From positions 5,481,501 to 5,545,500 of the forward strand of contig NZ_CP102772.1 in NCBI RefSeq assembly GCF_026020075.1: DNA of 64,000 nucleotides. The letters are read 5' to 3'. Both the position numbers and the translations under genes were made by a program. Within the stretch, counting starts at the first letter, position 1; every line of letters begins with the position of its first letter. Origin of the DNA: Bosea sp. NBC_00550. Its GTDB lineage: Bacteria; Pseudomonadota; Alphaproteobacteria; Rhizobiales; Beijerinckiaceae. The notes beneath the pieces were generated by a model. That model made no database searches, had not been told where the DNA came from, and saw only the letters and a list, made by a program, of their open reading frames with translations. Shown in pieces: positions 8,567 through 17,980 of this stretch.

Positions 8567-9946
8567 ATGGCTCGCGACGTGTCCGATTCGACCCCGATCG
8601 GTTCGAAGGATGAACTGGTCTCCTGGATCGCAGCCGGCGAGAAACCGGAATCCGCTTTCCGGATCGGCACCGAGCACGAGAAGTTCCCGTTCTACCGCAG
8701 CGATCTCGCGCCCGTTCCCTATGAGGGGCGCGCCGGAGCCGGCGGCATCCGTGCGCTGCTGGAAGGCATGCAGCAGCGCCTCGGCTGGGAGCCGATCCTC
8801 GATGCCGGCAACATCATCGGCCTCGCCGGCCCTGATGGCGGCGGCGCGATCTCGCTGGAGCCGGGCGGCCAGTTCGAATTGTCGGGCGCACCCCTGGCCA
8901 CGCTGCATGAAACGCAGAGCGAACTCGCTGCGCATATCGCCGACGTGAACGCCGTCGCTGCCCCCCATGGCATCGCCTTCACGGCGCTGGGCGCATCTCC
9001 GCTCTGGACGCGTGCCGAAACGCCGATGATGCCCAAGGGCCGCTACAAGATCATGGCGAACTACATGCCGAAGGTCGGCACGCACGGCCTCGACATGATG
9101 TTCCGGACCTGCACGGTGCAGGTCAATCTCGACTTCGCCACCGAGGCCGACATGGTGCGCAAGCTCCGTGTCTCGCTCGCCCTGCAGCCGTTGGCGACGG
9201 CGCTGTTCGCTTCCTCGCCCTTCCTCGAGCGCAGGCTCAACGGCTTCCAGTCGATGCGCTCCGAGATCTGGCGAGATACCGACAATGCGCGCTCGGGCAT
9301 GATCGCCTTCGCCTTCGACGAGGGCATGTCCTACGAGGGTTATGTCGACTGGGCGCTCGATGTGCCCATGTATTTCGTCAAGCGCGGCGATATCTATCAT
9401 GACGTGGCCGGCGCCTCTTTCCGCGATCTGCTGGCCGGGAAGCTGCCGCAATTGCCGGGCGAGCGTGCGACCATCTCGGACTGGGCCAATCATCTCTCGA
9501 CGCTGTTCCCGGAAGTCAGGCTGAAGCGCTTCCTCGAGATGCGTGGCGCCGATGCCGGCCCCGCCGACATGCTGACCGCGCTGCCGGCGTTCTGGGTGGG
9601 GCTGCTCTACGACCAATCGGCCCTCGATGCCGCCTGGGACATCGTGAAGGGCTGGAGCGCGGAAGAGCGCCAGGCGCTCCGCGATGCCGTTCCCAAGAAA
9701 GGGCTTGCCGCGACGATCGCGGGCCGCAAGCTGAGCGAGATCGCGGCCGAGGTGGTCGAACTCTCGCGCGCCGGTCTCGTCCGGCGCGCCAGCCGGAACG
9801 CTGCGGGCCAGGACGAGAGCGTCTTCCTGGCGCCTGTGCATGAGATCGTGGCGCGCCGCCAAAGTCTCGCAGAACGCCTGGAGGAGCGCTTCCGCTCTGC
9901 CTGGAACGGCAAGGTCGAGCCGGTCATGACCGAGCTGAGCCTTTAG
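8567..9946 (+). CDS. gshA: Glutamate-cysteine ligase, proteobacterial/plant type
   Basis: Makes gamma-glutamylcysteine from Glu and Cys with ATP, the first step of glutathione synthesis. The 459 residues match the alphaproteobacterial/plant-type enzyme. Visible motifs are FRIGTEHEKFPFY (Glu-rich ATP/Mg site, near residue 30), ISLEPGGQFELSG (near residue 105), KGRYKIMANYMP and VQVNLDFATEADMVRK. The ATG at 8567 has a CGGAG ribosome site six bases upstream; the upstream open frame is not conserved-looking. A hairpin follows the stop. A YbdK-type homologue precedes it on the same strand. Confidence 0.94.
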   Translation: MARDVSDSTPIGSKDELVSWIAAGEKPESAFRIGTEHEKFPFYRSDLAPVPYEGRAGAGGIRALLEGMQQRLGWEPILDAGNIIGLAGPDGGGAISLEPGGQFELSGAPLATLHETQSELAAHIADVNAVAAPHGIAFTALGASPLWTRAETPMMPKGRYKIMANYMPKVGTHGLDMMFRTCTVQVNLDFATEADMVRKLRVSLALQPLATALFASSPFLERRLNGFQSMRSEIWRDTDNARSGMIAFAFDEGMSYEGYVDWALDVPMYFVKRGDIYHDVAGASFRDLLAGKLPQLPGERATISDWANHLSTLFPEVRLKRFLEMRGADAGPADMLTALPAFWVGLLYDQSALDAAWDIVKGWSAEERQALRDAVPKKGLAATIAGRKLSEIAAEVVELSRAGLVRRASRNAAGQDESVFLAPVHEIVARRQSLAERLEERFRSAWNGKVEPVMTELSL

Positions 9947-9963
9947 CTCGACACGCAGGCTCA

Positions 9964-9986
9964 CGCCGGAATCGTGATTTCCGGCG
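9964..9986 (+). terminator. Hairpin after gshA
   Basis: An 8-bp perfect inverted repeat (CGCCGGAA, seven-base loop, TTCCGGCG) begins 18 bases after the gshA stop. No T-run follows, so it may be a Rho-dependent or mRNA-stabilising 3' hairpin rather than an intrinsic terminator. Confidence 0.45.
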
Positions 9987-10041
9987 CATTCTGCCGGCGA
10001 AATTAACGAGTTGGCGGAAACTTCATGCATAACCTAACGGC

Positions 10042-10218
10042 ATGAAGCAGATCGGCGCCAGCTTTGCGGGGTTCTTGAGCGACGAGCGTGGCGCCACGTC
10101 GATCGAGTACGCTTTTATCGCCAGCCTGGTTTCGATCGTCATCCTCGGTGCCGTCACGCTGATCGGCACGCGCCTCAACACACTGTTCGAGGGCGTTGTC
10201 CCCGGCCTCGGGAAATAG
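10042..10218 (+). CDS. Flp/Fap-type IVb pilin subunit (orphan)
   Basis: A 58-residue prepilin of the Flp family. A short basic leader (MKQIGASFAGFLSDERG) precedes the processing motif RG/ATSIEYAFIAS, with Gly at -1, Glu at +5 and Tyr at +6, and then one hydrophobic helix (LVSIVILGAVTLIG). Such pilins are cleaved by a CpaA/TadV prepilin peptidase and polymerise through the Tad machinery into adhesive bundles. No tad or cpa gene is nearby, so secretion genes must be elsewhere if this is expressed. It lies between the gshA hairpin and the convergent LysR gene. Translation was read directly from the sequence, ATG to TAG. Confidence 0.88.
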   Translation: MKQIGASFAGFLSDERGATSIEYAFIASLVSIVILGAVTLIGTRLNTLFEGVVPGLGK

Positions 10219-10239
10219 CCCGCCGATCGGGGCCTCGCC

Positions 10240-11121
10240 TTATTCCGCCGCCGTCTTGAAGCTCGCCAGATTGTCCAGGCTCTGGATGATGTGCTCGGCC
10301 AGCGCGTTCGAGAGCACCGACGGGTCAAAACGGGTGCGCAGCAACCCGATCTTGCACGAGGGCAGGGTGGCGTAACCCTCGGACGGGCCGAGGATGCGCA
10401 TGCCCGGCCTGACGGCGCTTTCCGGCAGCACCGAAACCGCCAGCCCCGCCAGCACCGCAGCGCCGACAGCCGTCGAGTTCCAGCTGGCATAGAGCACGCG
10501 GAAGCGGCGTCCCTTCGACTCCAGCGCATCCACCGCGGCCTGTCGCCAGTTGCAGGTCGGCCGCCCCAGCGCCAGCGGCAACGGATCCTCCTCATGGACG
10601 CCATGGCGTGCCGAGGTGACCCAGAGCAACGGCTCGATCCGGATGATCTCGCCCTGACCGCGGCTCTCGACATGGGTGATGATGGCGAGGTCGATGTCGC
10701 CGGTCGCGATCCGCTCGGCCAGCATCGGGGTCGGCTCGCAGACGACCGTGACCTCGGCGCGCGGGTTCGAATGGGCGAAGCGGGCGAGGATCTCCGGCAG
10801 ATAGCGGTCGGCATAGTCGTCGGGCACGCCGAGGCGAATGCGGCCCTTGAGGTCGGCATCGGCGAAGGAGGCGACGCATTCGAGGTTCAGCCGGACGATG
10901 CGGCGGGCATAATCGAGCAGGCGCTCGCCATCTTCCGTCAGCTTGGCGTGGCGACCGTCACGCCCGAACAGGGGGCGGCCGACACGCTCCTCGAGCCGCT
11001 TCATCTGCATCGAGACCGCCGACTGCGTCTTGAAGACGATCTCGGCGGCGCGGGTGAAGGAGCCGGTATCGGCGATGGCGACAAAGGTCTTGAGCTGATC
11101 GGCATCGAGCACATGGGCCAT
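10240..11121 (-). CDS. LysR-family transcriptional regulator
   Basis: 293 residues: an N-terminal winged helix-turn-helix (about residues 6-65, FVAIADTGSFTRAAEIVFKTQSAVS) followed by a periplasmic-binding-protein-like effector domain (about 90-290). The start was set at 11121 (MAHVLDADQLK), with a GGGGA ribosome site upstream, rather than the more distal in-frame start. It is divergent from the DUF1127 gene with about 180 bases between them, the classic layout in which a LysR protein controls its divergent neighbour and itself. Effector and targets are unknown. It is convergent with the Flp pilin gene. Confidence 0.92.
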   Translation of the reverse strand: MAHVLDADQLKTFVAIADTGSFTRAAEIVFKTQSAVSMQMKRLEERVGRPLFGRDGRHAKLTEDGERLLDYARRIVRLNLECVASFADADLKGRIRLGVPDDYADRYLPEILARFAHSNPRAEVTVVCEPTPMLAERIATGDIDLAIITHVESRGQGEIIRIEPLLWVTSARHGVHEEDPLPLALGRPTCNWRQAAVDALESKGRRFRVLYASWNSTAVGAAVLAGLAVSVLPESAVRPGMRILGPSEGYATLPSCKIGLLRTRFDPSVLSNALAEHIIQSLDNLASFKTAAE

Positions 11122-11303
11122 TGGCGATCCCCATCCACTGTTCATCAATTTCAGTGTTGCGAGACATCATAACCATTCGTTTGGCTGATGACCAGAGCCT
11201 CGATATGGTCTTCGTAATCTCCGAGTTCCCCCAGTCAATGGTGAGTCCGGACCGGGAGGAGATGCCGAACCATCCTTTCACCCGTCCGCCCCAGGAGGCC
11301 GTC

Positions 11304-11663
11304 ATGCTGCTCATGACCATTGCCGCGAAGTCGCTCTCGTCCGTTTCGGTTGGGATCACGCGCATTGCCACGGTGGGTTTCGGCGGGATTGCCCAATTCG
11401 TTCGCGCCGTCATCCACCGTCGCGAGGTGATGCGCCTCGCCGAGCTCGACGAGCGCGGTCTCAAGGACATCGGGCTCGTGCGCTCCGATATCGCCGGTGC
11501 GCTGGCGACGCCGTGGTTCAAGGACCCGTCGGCCGTCCTCGCGGATCGTTCGCAGGCGCTGACGGACACGGCCGCGGCCCGCCGTGAGCACGCGCTTCTC
11601 CATGCGCCGGCCCACCCGAAACGGGCGGCCAACATCGATCTAGCGGTTGCACGCTGCGCCTGA
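11304..11663 (+). CDS. DUF1127 (YjiS-like) protein
   Basis: 119 residues with a DUF1127 domain in the middle (about residues 36-72: RREVMRLAELDERGLKDIGL, then VRSDIAGALATPW), a short Arg-rich motif found in small alphaproteobacterial proteins linked to phosphate, RNA binding or stress. An ideal AGGAGG ribosome site seven bases before the ATG at 11304 fixes the start. Most DUF1127 proteins are 45-100 residues, so the extra Ala/Arg-rich C-terminus is a little unusual. It is divergent from a LysR regulator and followed by a strong intrinsic terminator. The molecular function is not known. Confidence 0.85.
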   Translation: MLLMTIAAKSLSSVSVGITRIATVGFGGIAQFVRAVIHRREVMRLAELDERGLKDIGLVRSDIAGALATPWFKDPSAVLADRSQALTDTAAARREHALLHAPAHPKRAANIDLAVARCA

Positions 11664-11686
11664 CCCCTTGGCGCCAGCGTCCCTGC

Positions 11687-11717
11687 GGGCGGGAGCTTCG
11701 TGCTTCCGCCCTTTTTT
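11687..11717 (+). terminator. Intrinsic terminator after the DUF1127 gene
   Basis: A 10-bp stem (GGGCGGGAGC / GCTTCCGCCC, one G-T pair) with a five-base loop is followed directly by six T residues. It begins 24 bases after the stop codon and is a textbook Rho-independent terminator. Confidence 0.88.
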
Positions 11718-11829
11718 ATGCCTTGGTTGACGGTTTCCTTCGCCGAATAACGTAAATTTCACCATTCTGACGGAAATCTGCCCGCGGGTGCCGCCATGCT
11801 GGCGGCCGCGTTGAACGTGGGCTGTCGGC

Positions 11830-13731
11830 ATGAAACTGTCATTGCGCCTGAAGGACATGCGGATTCGCACGAAGATCGCGATCCCGCTCATCGCGATGGG
11901 CCTGATCGGGTTGGGCACCGCGATCTACGCCGGCAACGAATACGCCCGTATCCAGAAGACCTATTCGGACCTGATCGACCAACGCGCCACTGCGATCCTC
12001 GGCTCGGCCCAGTCGACCCTGGCGACGAGCTACATCCTGCGCGATCTCTACAAGGCGATCGCCTATCCCGAATTCATGAAGCAGAACGCCACGAGCATCG
12101 AGGATGTCCGCAAGGGCTACGATCTCGCGCTGCAGCAGCTCACCAACGCCAAGATCAGCTTCCCCGAGAAGCATGCCGAGTTCGACGGGCTGGCGCGTCG
12201 GATCACCGAGCTCAAGTCCAAGATCGACGACGTGACCAAGCAGGCTTCGCGCGACGAGGACCTGCCGGCGCTCTCGGTGATGTCTGAGTTGGACCGGGCC
12301 TTCGGAACGATCATCGCCGACGCCGTGAAGCTCAACGGCGAGATCAAGGGCGATACGCTGACGGCCGCACACGTGCTCGATGCCGAGGCGCAGCAGCTCG
12401 ACTGGCTGATGCTGGTGTTGACCCTCGTCGGCACCTTGCTCGGCCTTGCCGGCGCGATGCTGCTCGCCCGGCAGTCCATCACCAAGCCGCTCGACCAGCT
12501 CAAGGAGCGGATGGCGGACCTTGCGGCCGGCAACTATGCGGTCGAGATCGACGGCCAGGTGCGGCGCGACGAGCTCGGCGCGATGGCGCGGACCGTGCAG
12601 GTCTTCAAGGAGAACGGCCTTGCCGTGCAGCGCCTCGAAGCCGAGACGGCGGAGAGCCGCGACGCTTCTGAGGCCGAGCGACGCATCATCGAGCAGGAGC
12701 GCGCCGCCCGCTCGCATGAGCAGGATCGCCTCGCCGCCGAGCAGCGCCAGGTGATGGAGGCCCTTGCCGAAGGGCTCGACCGGCTGTCGCGGGGCGACCT
12801 GACGTGCCGCATCGATGCCGAGCTGGCGGCGGAATACGAGAAGCTGCGCGACGACTTCAATCTCGCGGTCGGCCATCTGGCCGAGACGATCCGCACGATC
12901 CAGGCGACATCCGGCGACGTCAGCAATACGGCGCTGGAGATCAACACCGGCGCCGACGACCTGTCCAAGCGCACCGAGGAGCAGGCCTCGTCGCTCGAGG
13001 AGACGGCTGCGACCACCGAGCAGCTCGCTGCCTCCGTCAAGGCGTCCGCCCAGTCTTCCCATCAGGCGGTGGCGCTCGCCGACGAGGCGATGGACGTTGC
13101 CCGCAAGGGCGGCGCCATCGTTCAGGATGCTGTCGATGCCATGGCGCGCATCGAGGCGGCCTCCCGCAAGATCTCCGACATCACCACGGTGATCGACGAG
13201 ATCGCCTTCCAGACCAATCTTCTGGCGCTTAACGCCGCGGTCGAGGCCGCACGCGCCGGCGACGCGGGCAAGGGCTTCGCGGTCGTCGCCTCGGAGGTGC
13301 GGACGCTCGCCCAGCGCTCGGGCGAGGCTGCCAAGGACATCACCACGCTGATCACCGAATCCGGGGCGGAGGTGGCGCAGGGCGTCGGTCTCGTCCGTTC
13401 GGCGGGCGCCGCGCTGGAACGCATCGTCGATGCCTCGCGGAAGGTGTCCGCGACGGTCTCGGAGATTTCCGCCGCTGCGACGGAGCAGTCGCACGGCATC
13501 GACGAGATGAGCCAGGCCGTCGCCCATATGGACGAGATGACCCAGCAGAATGCGGCGCTGGCCGAGGAGAGCGCGGCTTCCGCGACGGCGCTCGCCAACC
13601 AGATCGAGCGCCTCAACGATCTCGTCGCCAGCTTCCGGACGCGCGATGATGTCACGGCGCTGCGCGGCATCGCAGCCACGATGGCCTCGCCGCAAGGCGA
13701 TGACGGCTGGGATCAGCGCCTGCGCGCCTGA
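11830..13731 (+). CDS. Methyl-accepting chemotaxis protein
   Basis: A 633-residue inner-membrane chemoreceptor. TM1 lies at about residues 15-36 ([20 protein letters not shown]), then an all-helical periplasmic sensor domain (about 37-190), TM2 at about 192-215, a HAMP domain (about 216-270, starting [15 protein letters not shown]) and a second HAMP-like segment near 315-365. The signalling domain follows at about 370-605 and contains the strictly conserved hairpin tip ([20 protein letters not shown]). There is no obvious CheR-docking pentapeptide at the C-terminus. No che genes are nearby, so it is an orphan receptor. The ligand is unknown. It is convergent with the DUF937 gene. Confidence 0.95.
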   Translation: MKLSLRLKDMRIRTKIAIPLIAMGLIGLGTAIYAGNEYARIQKTYSDLIDQRATAILGSAQSTLATSYILRDLYKAIAYPEFMKQNATSIEDVRKGYDLALQQLTNAKISFPEKHAEFDGLARRITELKSKIDDVTKQASRDEDLPALSVMSELDRAFGTIIADAVKLNGEIKGDTLTAAHVLDAEAQQLDWLMLVLTLVGTLLGLAGAMLLARQSITKPLDQLKERMADLAAGNYAVEIDGQVRRDELGAMARTVQVFKENGLAVQRLEAETAESRDASEAERRIIEQERAARSHEQDRLAAEQRQVMEALAEGLDRLSRGDLTCRIDAELAAEYEKLRDDFNLAVGHLAETIRTIQATSGDVSNTALEINTGADDLSKRTEEQASSLEETAATTEQLAASVKASAQSSHQAVALADEAMDVARKGGAIVQDAVDAMARIEAASRKISDITTVIDEIAFQTNLLALNAAVEAARAGDAGKGFAVVASEVRTLAQRSGEAAKDITTLITESGAEVAQGVGLVRSAGAALERIVDASRKVSATVSEISAAATEQSHGIDEMSQAVAHMDEMTQQNAALAEESAASATALANQIERLNDLVASFRTRDDVTALRGIAATMASPQGDDGWDQRLRA

Positions 13732-13751
13732 GCCCTCACTTCAGCAAGCCG

Positions 13752-13773
13752 GGCCGGACGGAAGAGTCCGGCC
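13752..13773. terminator. Hairpin between convergent genes
   Basis: A perfect 8-bp stem (GGCCGGAC, six-base loop, GTCCGGCC) lies in the 58-bp gap between the chemoreceptor (plus) and the DUF937 gene (minus). It probably serves both converging transcripts. There is no T-run on either side. Confidence 0.5.
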
Positions 13774-13789
13774 GCACGCCCGGGCGACC

Positions 13790-14680
13790 TCAGCGGCGCC
13801 CCTGGCCGCCGCCGAGCATGGCATCCAGGATCGACTTCAGCGCGTTCTGGTGATCGTCCTGAATCTGGCGGCCGTGCTCGAACATCTGGTTGAGTGCGTC
13901 GAGACCGATCGAGCCGGGTCCGGCGGCCGAAGACGAGAGCGGCGCATCGTCCGGTTCGGGCGCGGGCGGAGCGGGCGCGCGCCGGGGCGGGGCGCTCCGT
14001 GGCGCGGGAGCCGGATCAGGCTCAGGGGCCGCACCGCCGAACATGCCGCCGAGGATCTGGCCGAACGCGCCGCCGAACGGATCGGTCGGCGTCGGCTGGG
14101 GATTGGCCTGCGGCGGGCCGGCAGCCTGGCCGAACATGCCCTTCAGGATCGCGTCGAACGGATTGACGGGCGCCTGAGGCTGCGGCGGCGGGGGCTGCAT
14201 CCCCGGCATCTGGCCGCGCATCATCTCGGCGAACTGGCCGAGAATGCCGCCGAGACCTTGATTGCTGGTCGACTTGAACAGACCGCCCATCAGCATCGAG
14301 GCGATGATCGGGAGCATCTGCTTCAGGATCGCCTGGCTGACGCCGCTGGTCGCGGCCGCCTGCACGGCGATGGCCTGGCTGACCTCGGGGGAGCCGAAGA
14401 GCTGGCTCAGCACGTTGTTGCCGGCCGTCTGCGCGCCCGATGGAATGCCGCCGCCGGCCGCCTCGAAGAAGCGGGCATAGGGCGAGGCCGTCATCATCTG
14501 CGCCAGCGAGCCGAAGGCGTAGGGGTCGTGCGTCTGCCGCTGCAGCCCCATCGAGAAAGCCGGAAGCAGCGCGTCGAGCGCGGCCTGGGTCTGCTGCATG
14601 TTCAGCCCGTACTGTCGGGCGAGGTTCTGCATCGCCTGCCCGTTCTGGGCCGATTGCATGATATCGAACAGGTTCACCAT
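13790..14680 (-). CDS. DUF937 domain protein with Pro/Ala-rich tail
   Basis: 296 residues. The N-terminal about 170 residues form a helical DUF937 domain (MVNLFDIMQSAQNG, then LFGSPEVSQAIAVQAAATSG and LPIIASMLMGGLFK), a family typified by YidB-like proteins of unknown function. The C-terminal half is low-complexity Pro/Ala/Gln/Gly-rich with two related NPFDAILKGMFGQ / DPFGGAFGQILGGMFGG repeats and a final helical segment. There is no signal peptide. The start at 14680 was chosen because the open frame upstream runs into the MATE gene and is not protein-like. Function is unknown. Confidence 0.8.
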   Translation of the reverse strand: MVNLFDIMQSAQNGQAMQNLARQYGLNMQQTQAALDALLPAFSMGLQRQTHDPYAFGSLAQMMTASPYARFFEAAGGGIPSGAQTAGNNVLSQLFGSPEVSQAIAVQAAATSGVSQAILKQMLPIIASMLMGGLFKSTSNQGLGGILGQFAEMMRGQMPGMQPPPPQPQAPVNPFDAILKGMFGQAAGPPQANPQPTPTDPFGGAFGQILGGMFGGAAPEPDPAPAPRSAPPRRAPAPPAPEPDDAPLSSSAAGPGSIGLDALNQMFEHGRQIQDDHQNALKSILDAMLGGGQGRR

Positions 14681-14699
14681 CGGCGCCTCCCGGCCGGCA

Positions 14700-16118
14700 C
14701 TAGCTCCGTGCCTCGGCCGACGATAGCAGGGTGTCGTTGGCTGGCAAATCGTGGGCGGCCCGGCGTTGTGCCGCCTCCCGTTCCAGCCGGCTGATGCCGC
14801 GATAGGCGAAGACCAGCGCCAGCACGCCGAAGGCGACCGCCCCCAGTGCCGAGCCGGCGAGCGCGCCCTTCGGCCCGGCGAGATGCGCACCGAGGATGGC
14901 GAACGGCATCGTGCCGAGCGTGGCGCGGCCCCAGCTGAACAGCGTCGACAGGAACGGCATGCCGAGATTGTTGAAGGCGGCGTTCGCGACGAAGAGCATG
15001 CCGACGAACAGCCACATCGGGCCGGCGATCAGGCAGAAGAACTCGACCAGCTCCGCCGTCAGGCCGGTGGCATGGAAGGCGGCGACGATGGTGCCGCGCA
15101 GCGCATAGAGCAGCAGCCAGGAAATCAGGACGCAGGCCCCCGCGAAGATCGCGGAATCGGTCAGGCCGCGCCGCATGCGGTCGAAGCGCCCGGCCCCCCA
15201 GTTCTGACCGAGGATCGGCCCGACTGCCCCGGACAGCGCAAACAGCACGCCGAAGGCGACCGGCACCAGCCGGTCCATGATGGCCAGCGCCGCAACCGCC
15301 GCATCGCCGAAGCGGGCGACCACGCCGGCGAAGACGGCATTCGCGATCGGGTTGGAGAGATTGGTCAGGATCGCCGGTCCCGCGATGGCGAAGGTCCGGG
15401 CGCTGTCCTGCCGCACGAAGCTCAACTTGGGCCGCGCCATCATGCCGTGGACGATCACGGTGCCGTGGAAGCCGATGGCGACGATGATGATCCGGGCCAG
15501 CACGATCGCGATCGCGGCGCCGTCCGGTCCCAGACCGAATCCGAAGATCAGCAACGGGTCTAGCCCCGCAGTGGCTATGCCACCGCCGAGCGTCACGAAC
15601 ATCGCGCGCCTTGCATCGCCGATGGCGCGCAGGATGCCGGAAAAGCCCATGCCTACGGCCATCAAGATGTTCGAGGGCAGCACGATGTGCAGGAAGGAGA
15701 GGGCGATCGCATGCGACTGGTCGCGTGCGCCGAGCAGGGTGAGCAGGCGCGGCAATAGCGGCAGGGCGATCAGCGACAGCACGAGGGCGACGAGCGCCGC
15801 CAGCACCATGGTCGAGGACGCGATGCGCCGCGCGGCCTGCCGATCGCCGGCGCCGATGCTGCGGGAAGTCAGGGCGGTGATGGCGATCATCAGCCCGACA
15901 TTCACCGATACCATCAGATAGAGCACGATGGTGGCAAAGCCGACGCCGGCGGTCGCCTCCGGCCGCCCGAGCCAGGAGACGTAGAGTAGCGACAGGAGGT
16001 CGACGACGAAGACGGCCATCAGGCCGATCGAGCCCGTCGCGGTCATCACCGCGACATGGCGCATCAGCGGGCCCTCGACGAAGACGGCCCGAGCCGGCCG
16101 GACAGAGGCGTTCGTCAC
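14700..16118 (-). CDS. MATE-family multidrug/cation efflux transporter
   Basis: 472 residues, about twelve transmembrane helices, with the family's internal twofold repeat. It exports organic cations or drugs across the inner membrane in exchange for Na+ or H+. Typical features include GVGFATIVLYLMVSVNVGLM in the first half and FGVLFALSGAVGPILGQNWGAG in the second, the latter containing the conserved GxxxGQNxGAG-type signature. The ATG overlaps the stop of the Kef-type antiporter gene by four bases (ATGA), so the two transporters are translationally coupled. The substrate cannot be predicted. Confidence 0.9.
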   Translation of the reverse strand: MTNASVRPARAVFVEGPLMRHVAVMTATGSIGLMAVFVVDLLSLLYVSWLGRPEATAGVGFATIVLYLMVSVNVGLMIAITALTSRSIGAGDRQAARRIASSTMVLAALVALVLSLIALPLLPRLLTLLGARDQSHAIALSFLHIVLPSNILMAVGMGFSGILRAIGDARRAMFVTLGGGIATAGLDPLLIFGFGLGPDGAAIAIVLARIIIVAIGFHGTVIVHGMMARPKLSFVRQDSARTFAIAGPAILTNLSNPIANAVFAGVVARFGDAAVAALAIMDRLVPVAFGVLFALSGAVGPILGQNWGAGRFDRMRRGLTDSAIFAGACVLISWLLLYALRGTIVAAFHATGLTAELVEFFCLIAGPMWLFVGMLFVANAAFNNLGMPFLSTLFSWGRATLGTMPFAILGAHLAGPKGALAGSALGAVAFGVLALVFAYRGISRLEREAAQRRAAHDLPANDTLLSSAEARS

Positions 16119-17980
16119 AGTTCGGGCTCTCCGACGCCGCCGACCGAGACCTCGGCCCCGCCATCGGCGATGACCTGCTCGGTCTCGGCATTGAGGGCCT
16201 TGGACTTGCCCTTCGGCTTGACGATCGGTTCCGGCGTGACGCGCGGCACGCGGTTCAGCGCGGCGGCGATCCCCTCGCTGAACTGGATCTCCATGCGCTG
16301 GGCGTCGCGATCGCGGACATGGTCGATGACGAAATCGGCCTCGTCGTGGCTCAGGCCGAGAGCTTCCAGCGTCACGCGCCCGAAACCGAGCGCCGATTCG
16401 AAAGTCTCGCGCATCTGGTAGTCGACATTGGCCTTCATCAGCTCGATGGCGTGGATCCTGTCGAAGGCCCGGACATGGACGCGGACATTGGGAAACTCGG
16501 CCTTGATCATCTCCACGATCCGGAGGGCCGCGTCCTTGTCGTCTACGCAGACGCAGACCACCTTCGCCCGGCCGGCCCCGGCGGCGCGCAGCACGTCGAG
16601 GCGCGTCCCGTCGCCGTAATAGACCTTGAAGCCGAACCGGGCCGCGGCCCGGATCTGCTCGACGTCGGAATCGATCACCGTGATGTTGATGTGCTGCAGC
16701 AGCAGCGCCTGCGTCACCACCTGTCCGAAGCGGCCGAAGCCGACCACCATCACCTGGCTGTCGCTGGTCCCTTCATAATCCTCCTCCATCGTCTCCGGTG
16801 TGGTGCGCGCCAGCAGCACGGCGTCAATCAGCTTGGCGACGACCGGGCCGAGCAGCATGCTGATGGCAGCCAGAGCGGTGGCCATCGCCGCCTGTTGCGG
16901 GTTCAGCAACCCCTGGGCCAGGCCGAGAGGCACAAGCACGAAGGCGAATTCGCCGGCCGGAGAGAGCAGCGCGCCGGCCCGGATCGCCTCGAGCCAGCTC
17001 GAACAGGAGATCCTCAGGATCGAGGTGACGACGACGATCTTGAACAGCACGAGCAGCGGCGCCGCCACGGCCAGCAGCATCCAGTTGGCGGCCACCAGCC
17101 GGAGATCGAGCGACATGCCGACCGCCATGAAGAACAGCCCGAGCAGCACGCCGCGGAACGGCTCGATGTCTGCCTCCAGCTCATGCCGGAAATGCGAGTC
17201 GGCCAGCATCACGCCGGCGAGGAAGGCGCCCATCGCCATCGACAGCCCGACATGCTCCATCAGCAGCGCCGCGCCGAGCACGATCAGCAGGGCCGCAGCC
17301 GTCATCACATCCTTAGCGCCGGTATTGGCCAGGATGCGGAAGAACGGGTTCATGACGTAGCGCCCGGCCAGCACGATCAGCACCAGGGCGAAGAGCGCGA
17401 TGCCGAGGCTGGCGAGCGCCCGCATCGGGCTGCCGGCCTCCGCGCCGCCGGTGGTGGCGAGCAGCGGCAGCAGCGCCAGCGCCGGAGCGATCGCCATGTC
17501 CTGGAACAGGAGGATCGAGAAAGTTCGCCGGCCGTAAGGCTCGCTGGCGTCGCCCCGTTCCTGGAGCTGCTGCAGCGCGATCGAGGTCGCCGACAGTGCC
17601 AGTGCCACGCCGACAGCGACCGCGCCCGCCGCGGAAAGGCCGAACCACCAGCCGAAAAGCCCGATGCCGGCGGCGCTGAGCGCCATCTGCGCCAGGCCCG
17701 TGCCGAGAATGTCCTTGCGCATCGAATAGAGCCGCGCCGGCTGCAGTTCGAGCCCGACGAGGAAGAGCAGCAGCACCACGCCGATCTCGGCCGTGCTGCG
17801 GATCGCGTCGGGGTCCTTGATGACGCCGAGGATCGACGGGCCGATGACGATGCCGGCGGCGAGATAGCCGAGAACGGCCGATTGCCCGAGCTTGCGGAAG
17901 AGCGGGACGGCGATCACCGCCGCGGCGCAGAAGGTCAGGATCGGCGGCAGGTAGCTGACATGCGAGGCGGCGTCGGCCAT
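16115..17980 (-). CDS. Kef-type monovalent cation:proton antiporter (CPA2) with RCK domain
   Basis: 621 residues: an N-terminal Na+/H+-exchanger domain with about twelve helices (about residues 8-385) followed by a Rossmann RCK/TrkA-N domain (about 405-520, VMVVGFGRFGQVVTQALL) that binds nucleotide and gates transport, as in glutathione-regulated KefB/KefC potassium efflux. The C-terminal about 60 residues are charged and probably flexible. The start was set at 17980 (MADAASHVSYLPP); the upstream open frame overlaps the divergent ispH leader. It is coupled with the MATE gene by an ATGA overlap. The exact ion (K+ or Na+) is not certain. Confidence 0.92.
   Translation of the reverse strand: MADAASHVSYLPPILTFCAAAVIAVPLFRKLGQSAVLGYLAAGIVIGPSILGVIKDPDAIRSTAEIGVVLLLFLVGLELQPARLYSMRKDILGTGLAQMALSAAGIGLFGWWFGLSAAGAVAVGVALALSATSIALQQLQERGDASEPYGRRTFSILLFQDMAIAPALALLPLLATTGGAEAGSPMRALASLGIALFALVLIVLAGRYVMNPFFRILANTGAKDVMTAAALLIVLGAALLMEHVGLSMAMGAFLAGVMLADSHFRHELEADIEPFRGVLLGLFFMAVGMSLDLRLVAANWMLLAVAAPLLVLFKIVVVTSILRISCSSWLEAIRAGALLSPAGEFAFVLVPLGLAQGLLNPQQAAMATALAAISMLLGPVVAKLIDAVLLARTTPETMEEDYEGTSDSQVMVVGFGRFGQVVTQALLLQHINITVIDSDVEQIRAAARFGFKVYYGDGTRLDVLRAAGAGRAKVVCVCVDDKDAALRIVEMIKAEFPNVRVHVRAFDRIHAIELMKANVDYQMRETFESALGFGRVTLEALGLSHDEADFVIDHVRDRDAQRMEIQFSEGIAAALNRVPRVTPEPIVKPKGKSKALNAETEQVIADGGAEVSVGGVGEPEL

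Noticed and set aside
8069..10030. A 653-codon open frame on the minus strand across the YbdK-type and gshA genes
   Set aside because: It is antisense to two well-supported enzymes, rich in Arg, Ala and His with no family motif, and is a typical high-GC shadow frame.
11839..13695. A 618-codon open frame antisense to the chemoreceptor
   Set aside because: Mirrors the codon structure of the receptor; composition is not protein-like and the sense frame has clear HAMP and signalling domains.
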